A stretch of 7,306 bases of DNA from assembly GCA_025869455.1 (NCBI GenBank), contig JAOZVT010000687.1, positions 1 to 7,306 of the forward strand, in the 5' to 3' direction. Position numbers and translations under genes: made by a program. Below are positions 1 to 6,496 of the stretch, in pieces. The notes below the pieces were generated by a model. The model searched no databases. It was given only the letters and a program-made list of their open reading frames with translations, and was not told the origin of the DNA. Positions within the stretch are counted from its first letter, which is position 1. Each line of letters starts with the position of its first letter. Source of the stretch: Prosthecobacter sp. (GTDB lineage Bacteria > Verrucomicrobiota > Verrucomicrobiia > Verrucomicrobiales > Verrucomicrobiaceae).

Positions 1-2982
1 CACTTCTGAAATGATCAGTCTGCCGACGCTGCCAGGGGAACCGATCTCTGCGGGATTATTCACCGCTGCAAAAGCTCCATTGACACCCACGACGCTTGGT
101 GTGGAAATCACCGTGTTATCAAGCCCTTCCGCGTTATTGAAAGTCGGGAAAGAAGGCCCTGTCGGTGAAGCTCCAAAGGAGACGCTCGCCTGAAGCACTC
201 CAGATGCATCATAAAGATTCACCGCGTCACCGCCCGTGCTCAAGCCAATACCGCTACCTGAGTAACTGCCGATCCGCAGCCCCGCAGGCGGGTTAGCGCC
301 AAACCAGTTGGCTAGAAATGTGGTCGTCATTCCAGGAAGATCACTCGTCTCGATAAAAACCACCGACTCACCAGGAGCAATACTCGTGATGCCATTCAGT
401 TCCAAAGCTGAAGCAAACGAGGCAGAACTATCGTCAACCTTCCAACCGGTAATATCCACGGCTGTCGTACCGGTGTTTGTTAGCTCAAACCAGTCTGCTC
501 CAATAGGGCTATTGCCGCTGGACCAAGGTGCCGTCTCTGAAATGATGATGGTAGGAAGCACCACCGTTTCATCCACCAGATCCGTCACTGTCAAAACATA
601 AGCCACGGAAGCATCTGGTGTGGCCCCCAAGCTTGTGTCATCCACATTGATGGTGATGCTATAACTGGCCTTTGTTTCAAAATCGAGTATCGTACCCGCC
701 TTGATATACAAAGAACTGGCCACAATTTCAAAATAGCTGGCGTCAGTTCCAGTCACGGTCAGTTCATTGGTGCCTAAGCCATCATCGGTGATGTCAATGT
801 CTGCCACTTTGACTCGTGATCCGGTGCTTGTGTTTTCAACAATGGCGGTGACTTCATTGTTAAGAGCCACGACCGTCGGGGCTTGGTTAGGCACTGTCGA
901 AGGGGCATAAACCCAAAGTTGTGGGTGATCAAAATCACCACCACCATTTTCACTCACGACATAGAGGATGCCGTTGCGATCCATGGTCAGACCTTCATGC
1001 TGCTGAGCCGCTGCGGTTAATGGATTGCCTGGATCCGACTGAATCGTGAGAGAGTTGGAGATGTTTCCGTCCCGATCAATGTTCACGATCTTGGCCGATT
1101 CCTGACTCAGTAAAAGAAGATGGCTAGAATCTGCATGACCGTTCATCGACGGTATGTTGGAGAGGGCAAAAACGTCCGCTAAATCCAGCATCCCGGCCAA
1201 GGTTGGATCAAAAAGATTGATGGAGTTCTCTGTGGTCGGTGAACCGTTGGATGCTGTGCCAGCGTCAAAATCCACATCGGTTTGGAAGATGCCTTGAGGG
1301 TCAATCTCCTTGAGGCAGATGAAGCCGCCCGTTTGCGGATCATACGAAAGCCCTTCCGTTCCCGTATTGGAAACGAACGTGCCGAGCTTGACCGTCTTCG
1401 TATCATTTCGGGTGAGCGTGCTGCCCGCGACATAGGTGAAGAGCACCAACTGACGGTCCCTTTCCTCACTCATCACAAATTGTCCGTTACCCACATAGGT
1501 GATGCCTTCTGGATCATAGAAAGTCGTACCTTGAGGGCTGCTGCCCGGAGCCAGCGTCATGGAATCAATCAATTGACCCGTCTTGGTGACTTGAACGATC
1601 GAGGTGCCACCATCCGCCGTAATGAATAGAGTATTCGTATCCCAGTTGAAGGTCACCCCAGAGGCTTCTTGAGCTAAAAGACTGACGGCATCAGGAGGCG
1701 TGGTCCGGGTCGGCTCAGGCAAGTCGTAACGACCAATGCGGATATACTTGGAAAGATCCACCGCCGTTGGCAAAATCGCAAAACCGGGAGAACCACGATC
1801 CGTGCCTACTGCAGCGGTGAAGCTGCCATTGTGAATGCCATCCGCAAAGGTGTAGCGCGGTGAAACATTGCCAAAAGCAGGATCCCATATCAAAGCATCC
1901 GTCGCATTAGCACTGCCTGCGGCAATGCCCGTGTGTCCTGTCGTATTCAGAGTGCCATCCGACTTGGTGAAACCGTTGGCGGCATAATTGAAGAAGAAAA
2001 TTTCGTTTCCGGCGGCATCAAACAAGGCAATGCCATCTCCTGAACCAAGTCCTGGAGAAGGAAGCGAGAAAACCTGGACTGTATCTGGAAGCCCCCACCA
2101 AGTCCGAAAATCTACCACAGGCATGCTGGTGAAAATAACAGACTCATAGGCGTGGATTGCTGCCCCATCAGGAATCAACACGGCTTCGGCATCATTGAAA
2201 CTACGACTGTTATCATCCCATTTATAGCCAGCGATGGAAATATCATTGGCGCTAAAGTTGGTTAGCTCCCAGTAGTCCGCTTTAGACGCCGGAGCTGAAG
2301 CCGACTGACTGGACTGAATTTCTGTAAGAGCAAGCGGGCTATTGATTCTGCCAGGCGAACCAACATCTGTACCCACCGCAGCAGTGAAGGTTCCAAACTT
2401 GATGCCATCCGCAAAGGTGTAACGTGGGGACGCTGTCCCGAAAGTCGGGTCATAGATCAAAGCATCCGTCGCATTTATACTGCCCGCAGCAATGCCGGTG
2501 TGGCCTGTTGCATTCAGAGTTCCGTCAGATTTGGTAAAACCATTGGCGGCATAGCTGAAGAAGAAAATTTCATTCTGAGCTGCATCAAACAAAGCGATGC
2601 CATCCCCAGAACCAAGACCTGGTGATGGCAGAGAAAACACCTGCACACTATCAGGCAGTCCCCACCAAGCCCGGAAATCTGCCGCCGGCATAGCTGTGAA
2701 AATAATCGACTCTCCCACTGCAATGGAGGCCCCATCTGGAATCAGCACTGCCCCAGAATCGCTAAAGCTACGGCTATCATCATCCCACTTGTATCCAGCA
2801 AGAGAGACCGAAGATGTTCCAAAATTCGTCAGCTCCCAATAATCACTTTTGCTGGAGGGGGCCGTCGCTGACTGACTAGATTGCGCCTCAGTGAGCAGCA
2901 GTTCAGCTTTGGCCGCAGATGCAAAAGCACCTAGACTCAGCACTACACCAAGCACGGTGGAGGGAATACGTTTGAAGATCAT
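1..2982 (-). CDS. Large secreted lamin-tail-domain protein with SdiA-regulated-like propeller (3' partial)
   Basis: The frame is open without interruption from ATG at 2982 to the window edge, giving 994 residues with the C-terminus missing. Residues 1-26 form a signal peptide (positive start, hydrophobic core, ASAAKA before the cut), so the protein is exported. Residues about 28-215 and 217-405 are tandem LTD-like copies, each with the DYWELTNF and AGYKWDD hallmarks and ending in GSPG. Residues about 425-695 resemble the SdiA-regulated/YjiK beta-propeller family, with recurring EG motifs DPEGIT (490-495), TEGLS (542-546) and HEGLT (662-666), and SEERDRQ at 505-511. Residues about 699-800 look cadherin-like (NQAPTV start, DFET near the end). 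Residues about 809-987 form a third LTD, and LIISEV (989-994) appears to open a fourth. A surface or extracellular role is inferred; ligand and enzymatic activity are unknown. No Shine-Dalgarno precedes the start, which is chosen because it gives a good signal peptide. A C-terminal sorting signal cannot be assessed. Confidence 0.9.
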   Translation of the reverse strand, partial: MIFKRIPSTVLGVVLSLGAFASAAKAELLLTEAQSSQSATAPSSKSDYWELTNFGTSSVSLAGYKWDDDSRSFSDSGAVLIPDGASIAVGESIIFTAMPAADFRAWWGLPDSVQVFSLPSPGLGSGDGIALFDAAQNEIFFFSYAANGFTKSDGTLNATGHTGIAAGSINATDALIYDPTFGTASPRYTFADGIKFGTFTAAVGTDVGSPGRINSPLALTEIQSSQSASAPASKADYWELTNFSANDISIAGYKWDDNSRSFNDAEAVLIPDGAAIHAYESVIFTSMPVVDFRTWWGLPDTVQVFSLPSPGLGSGDGIALFDAAGNEIFFFNYAANGFTKSDGTLNTTGHTGIAAGSANATDALIWDPAFGNVSPRYTFADGIHNGSFTAAVGTDRGSPGFAILPTAVDLSKYIRIGRYDLPEPTRTTPPDAVSLLAQEASGVTFNWDTNTLFITADGGTSIVQVTKTGQLIDSMTLAPGSSPQGTTFYDPEGITYVGNGQFVMSEERDRQLVLFTYVAGSTLTRNDTKTVKLGTFVSNTGTEGLSYDPQTGGFICLKEIDPQGIFQTDVDFDAGTASNGSPTTENSINLFDPTLAGMLDLADVFALSNIPSMNGHADSSHLLLLSQESAKIVNIDRDGNISNSLTIQSDPGNPLTAAAQQHEGLTMDRNGILYVVSENGGGDFDHPQLWVYAPSTVPNQAPTVVALNNEVTAIVENTSTGSRVKVADIDITDDGLGTNELTVTGTDASYFEIVASSLYIKAGTILDFETKASYSITINVDDTSLGATPDASVAYVLTVTDLVDETVVLPTIIISETAPWSSGNSPIGADWFELTNTGTTAVDITGWKVDDSSASFASALELNGITSIAPGESVVFIETSDLPGMTTTFLANWFGANPPAGLRIGSYSGSGIGLSTGGDAVNLYDASGVLQASVSFGASPTGPSFPTFNNAEGLDNTVISTPSVVGVNGAFAAVNNPAEIGSPGSVGRLIISEV
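1783..2325 (-). repeat. Tandem LTD copy 2 (coding direct repeat)
   Basis: This encodes residues 220-400, the second of the two near-identical LTD-like modules. The differences cluster in the segment after WELTNF (GTSSVSL against SANDISI) and in the residues before the final TFTAAVGTD-like motif (IKFG against IHNG). The GSPG end of this copy leads directly into the linker before the propeller domain. Confidence 0.9.
2350..2892 (-). repeat. Tandem LTD copy 1 (coding direct repeat)
   Basis: This encodes residues 31-211 of the large secreted protein. It aligns without gaps to residues 220-400, an offset of 189 residues or 567 bases. By eye about 145 of 181 residues are identical (about 80%). The best conserved part is the middle, around SLPSPGLGSGDGIALFDAA and YAANGFTKSDGTLN. 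Many third codon positions differ between copies, so the duplication is not recent, or the protein sequence is under selection. Confidence 0.9.
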
Positions 2983-3262
2983 CGGGATAGGGGGTGTCAG
3001 GAGATAGATTCCTTGCCAACACGCAGTGATGCGCGCCGACAAGCATCCACAATCCTTGGGGGCAGGATTGCGGCAGACACCGCTAAAGCCCTCATCTCAG
3101 GCTGACTCCACACGAAGCAGGTAACAATTCCGCCACCTTAATTTCCACCACGCTTTTTGTTATTCCACTCAACAAAGGGCTTTAACACTACTTCAAAAAA
3201 ACCAAGCAAAACCGCGTAAACTTTCTGTCACCTAGATCCGACCTATCTGGCAGTGGATAAAC
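2983..3262. other. Intergenic region between metal permease and LTD gene
   Basis: This 280-base non-coding gap lies between two genes transcribed leftward. It must hold the 3' end of the metal operon and the promoter and leader of the LTD gene. I see no convincing -35/-10 pair and no ribosome binding site before the ATG at 2982. A run of seven T on the minus strand (3195-3201) follows the permease gene, but no stable stem precedes it, so it is not a clear intrinsic terminator. The clearest structure is the hairpin at 3050-3070. Confidence 0.6.
3050..3070 (-). promoter_or_regulatory. Perfect 7-bp hairpin in the leader of the LTD gene
   Basis: CAATCCT and AGGATTG form a perfect inverted repeat around a seven-base loop (GCCCCCA on the minus strand), about 68 bases upstream of the LTD start codon. 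No T-run follows on either strand, so it is not an intrinsic terminator. It may be an mRNA leader structure or a protein-binding site; the function is unknown and a chance occurrence is possible. Confidence 0.35.
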
Positions 3263-4126
3263 TCAAACTCGGCCGCGTTTGCTAAACAATCCATATCGCG
3301 GACTGAAAATATAAGCCAGCAGGAAGAGTCCCCCTAACACCAAGATAATCGTGGCGCTAACGGACCATCCCAGTGGGTAACTCAAGAAAAAAGCGGCCAC
3401 AGATCCGAAAGCACCGATCAAGCCTCCACCCCAGAACAGAGTACGAGCGTTATTCGTGAGCAGATAAACCGTGGCAGCCGGTGCCACCATCAAGCCCACG
3501 CTGAGAATGCAGCCCACGGCCTGTAGGGATGAAATGAGCACCAGGATGGTAATGCCAAAGGTGGCATAATTTAAGAAACGTACAGGCACCCCCAAGCTGG
3601 CTGCGATATTAGGCTCAAAGAGATAGATCAGGAGTGGGCGCTGAAGAGCCGTCAATGTAAGCACGGCCACGGCACTGATGCCAAAGGCGATCCACATGTC
3701 ACTGTCCGCCATGCCCACGATGCTACCAAAGAGCCATTCATCCAGCTTTTGGCGCACATTCATTTGTGTCAGGATCAGGTAGCCCGCCGCAAAAGCTGTC
3801 GTGTAAAGGATCCCCATCGAAGTATCCTGATCCAATCTGGAGGTGCGTGATAAAAAGATGGAACCAAGCCCCACGATCAAGGCGGCAAACAGAGCCCCCG
3901 CAAGCGCGCTCCATTGGTTAAGACCCACCAGTAAAACCGATAAAGCAATCCCTGGCAAAAGTGCGTGAGACAAAGTACCCACCTTTAAAGCGGACTTACG
4001 CAGCACCACAAAGGCACTCACGAAACCATTGGCGAAACCGATCATCAAGCAGGCCAACAAGGCTCGCTTGGCAATGGGCTCTGCCAGGAAATCTGACAAC
4101 GTGGGGAGATTAGCAAGCATAGCCAT
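3263..4126 (-). CDS. Metal (Mn/Zn/Fe-type) ABC transporter permease, ABC-3 family
   Basis: This 287-residue inner-membrane protein is the channel subunit of a divalent metal importer of the ZnuB/MntB/TroC/SitC family (ABC-3). About eight or nine hydrophobic segments are visible, roughly at residues 20-42, 54-70, 72-93, 104-120, 143-160, 186-200, 203-223, 232-251 and 255-275. Family motifs are SHALLPGIAL (53-62) and VGCILSVGLMVAPAAT (204-219). Length is normal for the family. The start ATG shares one base with the stop of the ATPase gene (TGATG), so translation is probably coupled and the two subunits made together. A second ATG two codons downstream is an alternative start. The exact metal cannot be read from the permease. 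No substrate-binding protein follows; the next gene in the same direction is the unrelated LTD protein. Confidence 0.93.
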   Translation of the reverse strand: MAMLANLPTLSDFLAEPIAKRALLACLMIGFANGFVSAFVVLRKSALKVGTLSHALLPGIALSVLLVGLNQWSALAGALFAALIVGLGSIFLSRTSRLDQDTSMGILYTTAFAAGYLILTQMNVRQKLDEWLFGSIVGMADSDMWIAFGISAVAVLTLTALQRPLLIYLFEPNIAASLGVPVRFLNYATFGITILVLISSLQAVGCILSVGLMVAPAATVYLLTNNARTLFWGGGLIGAFGSVAAFFLSYPLGWSVSATIILVLGGLFLLAYIFSPRYGLFSKRGRV

Positions 4127-4911
4127 CAGTGTTCGTAAGCCTCCTCAATGCGCTCTTTGGTAAAAGCTGTAGCAACATCCCCAAACACCACCTGCGTCCG
4201 TTTGATGATAAGCACGTCATCAAAATTTCCTTCAACGGTTTGCAGATCATGATGACTGGCGATGAGAAGCCGCCCTTCAGCGGTAAGCTCGCGGAAGAGC
4301 TTCACTAAATTATGTTGGGCAGGCCGATCCAGTCCTGTGAAAGGTTCATCCAAAAGAAGCACATGCGCCTCCTGGGCCAAGGCACGTGCGATGAAAGCAC
4401 GCTGCTGCTGGCCACCTGAAAGCGCATTGATTTGCCGATCTTGCAGATCCAGCAGATCCATGGTGGTCAAGGCACGCTGGACGATGTCAGCATCATGTTT
4501 CGAATACTTTTTCCACCAGCCAAGATTTGGATAACGGCCCATTTCGACGAGCCCACGCACCGTGATGGGAAAGTTCCAGTCCACATCTCCACGCTGCGGC
4601 AGGTAGGCAATTTCATAGCTGCTGCGCGTAAGCGGTTTCCCACGCCAGATGATGCTACCGCTATCGGTGCGCAACAGCCCCGCTAGGGCTTTGAGCAGGG
4701 TACTTTTCCCCGCTCCATTCGGCCCGATCAAAGCGATGCTGCGCCCACATTCTGTGGAAAAATGGATGTTATCCAATGCAAGCACATCCTGATAACTGAC
4801 TCGCAAGCTTTGCACTTCCAAACGGTGTGCATGCGAATGCGTACAACCGCCGCCCCCCCAGCAGACATGCTCCTTGCCTTTGACTTGGTCTGGATGAGCG
4901 GGCGTTACCAT
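4126..4911 (-). CDS. Metal ABC transporter ATP-binding protein with Cys/His-rich N-terminus
   Basis: This is the ATPase subunit that would power the neighbouring permease. With the chosen start it has 261 residues. Walker A GPNGAGKST is at 63-71, the Q-loop Q106 is in YLPQRGDVDWNFPITV, the signature LSGGQQQR is at 164-171, Walker B LLLDEP is at 185-190, and the switch histidine is in SHHDL (about 221), so it should be catalytically competent. The VDWNFP segment after the Q-loop and the MGRYPNLGW segment are typical of manganese/iron-type importers (MntB/SitB/TroB), which favours Mn or Fe over Zn as inference only. An unusual extension precedes the domain: H15, C17, C23, H25, H27 and H29 in HVCWGGGGCTHSHAH, a plausible metal site. 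An upstream ATG at 4953 adds 14 residues, but 4911 is preferred because it overlaps the upstream stop as ATGGTAA, a typical coupling arrangement. Confidence 0.92.
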   Translation of the reverse strand: MVTPAHPDQVKGKEHVCWGGGGCTHSHAHRLEVQSLRVSYQDVLALDNIHFSTECGRSIALIGPNGAGKSTLLKALAGLLRTDSGSIIWRGKPLTRSSYEIAYLPQRGDVDWNFPITVRGLVEMGRYPNLGWWKKYSKHDADIVQRALTTMDLLDLQDRQINALSGGQQQRAFIARALAQEAHVLLLDEPFTGLDRPAQHNLVKLFRELTAEGRLLIASHHDLQTVEGNFDDVLIIKRTQVVFGDVATAFTKERIEEAYEH

Positions 4912-5375
4912 AGAAAGGTGAGGACTTCGTTCAGGGTTGCATCCGTGGACCAAACCGTCTCGCTACGGCTCTCCAAACCATCCGGCTCCAGTTCTACGGT
5001 CAAAGCCGTATTGGGGGTTCCCTCTGGCCAAGTCGCGGTAACAATCAACTCATTGCCATCTGGGGACAAAGGCAACGCCGACTGGAACTCCACTGGTGAG
5101 ACTGAAAGATCCAACTTTTCGGCCAACTCTTGGTCCCCCTGCTTCAGACTGATAGTCAGCGGACGATGGGCAAAACGCAGACGTATGTAGGTGGACACTT
5201 TCTTGGGTTGAGCCGTAGCGTGGATCCCTGGCGAGTCACTAGCCTGCCCCCGCATCTCATGATCATGCCGTGTCGCCATTTCATCATAGTCCGTCGTCAG
5301 CCGCACCAGAGGGATAGCCAACAGGCCAAAAATGAGGCCTAGAAGGAAAATCTGAACTGGTGGGAAACCGCGCAT
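4905..5375 (-). CDS. Small single-pass membrane protein of unknown function, first gene of the metal ABC operon
   Basis: No family is recognised. With the chosen start it has 156 residues. A single hydrophobic helix at about residues 8-25 (IFLLGLIFGLLAIPL) follows a short N-terminus and probably anchors the protein in the inner membrane. A His/acid-rich stretch follows (DYDEMATRHDHEM, 29-41), then about 95 residues rich in alternating hydrophobic positions (STYIRLRF, LTISL, ELIVTATW, ALTVELEP) that look like a small beta-sandwich, presumably outside the cytoplasm. The gene overlaps the ATPase gene by 7 bases (ATGGTAA), so it is co-translated with the metal transporter and may act with it. The frame is open from an ATG at 5483 (192 residues), but that form puts 36 polar residues before the helix and covers the intergenic palindrome, so 5375 is preferred. 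No Shine-Dalgarno precedes either start. Confidence 0.75.
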   Translation of the reverse strand: MRGFPPVQIFLLGLIFGLLAIPLVRLTTDYDEMATRHDHEMRGQASDSPGIHATAQPKKVSTYIRLRFAHRPLTISLKQGDQELAEKLDLSVSPVEFQSALPLSPDGNELIVTATWPEGTPNTALTVELEPDGLESRSETVWSTDATLNEVLTFLW

Positions 5376-5526
5376 TGTTTGCAATAAGTCGGACGGCCCA
5401 GGCACTCCGTCAACAGCAGACCTGCACAGGAATGAGGGAGATGGATGGATTCGGGTCGAACTAGAAGTTCGCCCATTATGCACATCTACTTAAGATATTA
5501 TTTGCCTCAGAGCTCATTGATCCATT
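5376..5526. promoter_or_regulatory. Divergent promoter region between metal operon and 299-residue protein
   Basis: Two gene groups are transcribed away from this 151-base region, so promoters for both should lie here. An AT-rich patch at about 5475-5504 holds TATTAT on the plus strand (5496-5501) and CATAAT on the minus strand (5475-5480), possible -10 elements, but I find no good -35 partners. A palindrome at 5457-5471 sits beside this patch and could be an operator. Confidence 0.5.
5457..5471. promoter_or_regulatory. Palindrome CGAACT-AGA-AGTTCG, candidate operator
   Basis: This is a perfect 6-bp inverted repeat with a three-base centre; beyond one mismatch, GG/CC pairs extend it on both sides. 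It lies next to the AT-rich possible -10 elements in the divergent region, a sensible place for a repressor site controlling the metal operon or both directions. It resembles the Gram-positive LexA box (CGAAC-N4-GTTCG) but has a five-base spacer. It does not match known DtxR/MntR, Fur or Zur boxes that I can recall. The regulator is unknown. Confidence 0.4.
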
Positions 5527-6426
5527 ATGAAATCAATGATGCTCAATTCCCTAAATCCTCAGCCCTTCATTGCCGCGCTCTTTCTCAGTCTCAGCCTAGG
5601 GACAAGCCTCAGGGCAGAGGAAGCGGTTTCAGATTCAACATTGTTTGAAATCGGCGGACGTAACTTAAGAATCCCTCCTCCAGTGGGCTTTGTTCGGTGC
5701 GATGGGATCAATGAAAATTGGGATACAGGCTTAGCCTCCATTTTGCCGCCTACAAACCGACTGCTAGCCACCTACGGCAGCCCTGAGGACCAAGATCTCA
5801 TCCGCAAATCATCTCCCCCTGACTACAGCCGAAATTTCAATATCCAAACAGTCCGCTCGATAGAATCCCGAGAGATCGGTGAACGAACTTTTGCGGGGCT
5901 CAGGAATGAAGTCAAAAAGGGCATTGATGGCATGCGCGCGAAACTGGATACCGAGCTAAAAAAGCTGACAGATCAGAGTAACAAAAAAATGTCGGCTGAC
6001 TTTGGGGTAAATAACGCTCTGGAAATCAGTGACACCGTTATCTTGGGATACTTTGAAGAATCAGACACCTCCATCGGTTTCACCATGGTGATGAAAGTGG
6101 GATTGGGTAAAGGGGATAACCGCGAGGTAACCCACGGTGTGGTGGCCTGTTTGATGACACCCGTTAACGGCAGACTGGTCAACCTTTACTCCAGTGCTAC
6201 TTACAAGGGAAAAGACGATCAATTACTCGTCGAAAAGACGGTCATGGAGTGGCGGGATTCCATTCAGGCCGTTAACCCCAAAGTGGAAGGCCCCACCGCT
6301 GGCTTCGACTCGGAACAGCTTGGCTTTATGGTTGGTATTGGTGCCGGTGTAGGTTTGTTCATTGGCCTGTTCACGCTGATTTCTAAAAAAATGAAAGGCC
6401 GGAAATCTGACAAAATGCACTCATAA
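5527..6426 (+). CDS. Exported protein with C-terminal membrane anchor, unknown function
   Basis: The 299-residue product is not assigned to any family. Residues 1-30 look like a signal peptide (hydrophobic FIAALFLSLSLG, likely cut after SLRA). Residues about 31-260 form a soluble extracytoplasmic region opening with a PPPVGFVRC segment (50-58); a charged, probably helical stretch (EVKKGIDGMRAKLDTELKKL, 128-147) lies in the middle. Two cysteines remain in this region (C58, C208) and could form a disulfide. A glycine-rich hydrophobic helix at 266-286 followed by the basic tail KKMKGRK is a stop-transfer anchor, leaving a short cytoplasmic tail. In-frame ATGs at 5536 and 5539 also keep the signal peptide; no Shine-Dalgarno decides between them. 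The FKBP gene starts 70 bases downstream on the same strand, so the two may be co-transcribed. Confidence 0.85.
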   Translation: MKSMMLNSLNPQPFIAALFLSLSLGTSLRAEEAVSDSTLFEIGGRNLRIPPPVGFVRCDGINENWDTGLASILPPTNRLLATYGSPEDQDLIRKSSPPDYSRNFNIQTVRSIESREIGERTFAGLRNEVKKGIDGMRAKLDTELKKLTDQSNKKMSADFGVNNALEISDTVILGYFEESDTSIGFTMVMKVGLGKGDNREVTHGVVACLMTPVNGRLVNLYSSATYKGKDDQLLVEKTVMEWRDSIQAVNPKVEGPTAGFDSEQLGFMVGIGAGVGLFIGLFTLISKKMKGRKSDKMHS

Positions 6427-6496
6427 TGACTTCGCAGACGTTATTTTCTTCTGTTGACCATTTCAGTCATCTCTCCGAGTCTCGCGCCCTCAACTC

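Noticed and set aside
1179..1629. Open frames on both strands inside the LTD gene (for example 1282-1629 plus and 1179-1469 minus)
   Set aside because: They are shadows of the continuous 994-codon minus-strand frame, which has a signal peptide and recognisable domains; their products are Arg/Ser-rich with no fold signature.
3152..3180. Possible stem of about 10 bp (GCTTTTTGTT with AACAAAGGGC) as a terminator downstream of the permease
   Set aside because: It includes G-U pairs only on the plus-strand RNA and has mismatches on the transcribed minus strand; no T-run follows.
5457..5471. LexA (SOS) box
   Set aside because: The half-sites match CGAAC/GTTCG but the spacer is five bases rather than four, and neither neighbouring gene is an SOS function; kept only as a generic candidate operator.
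6454..6482. Promoter for the FKBP gene (TTGACC at 6454-6459)
   Set aside because: No acceptable -10 element lies 16-18 bases downstream (GAGTCT at the expected place).
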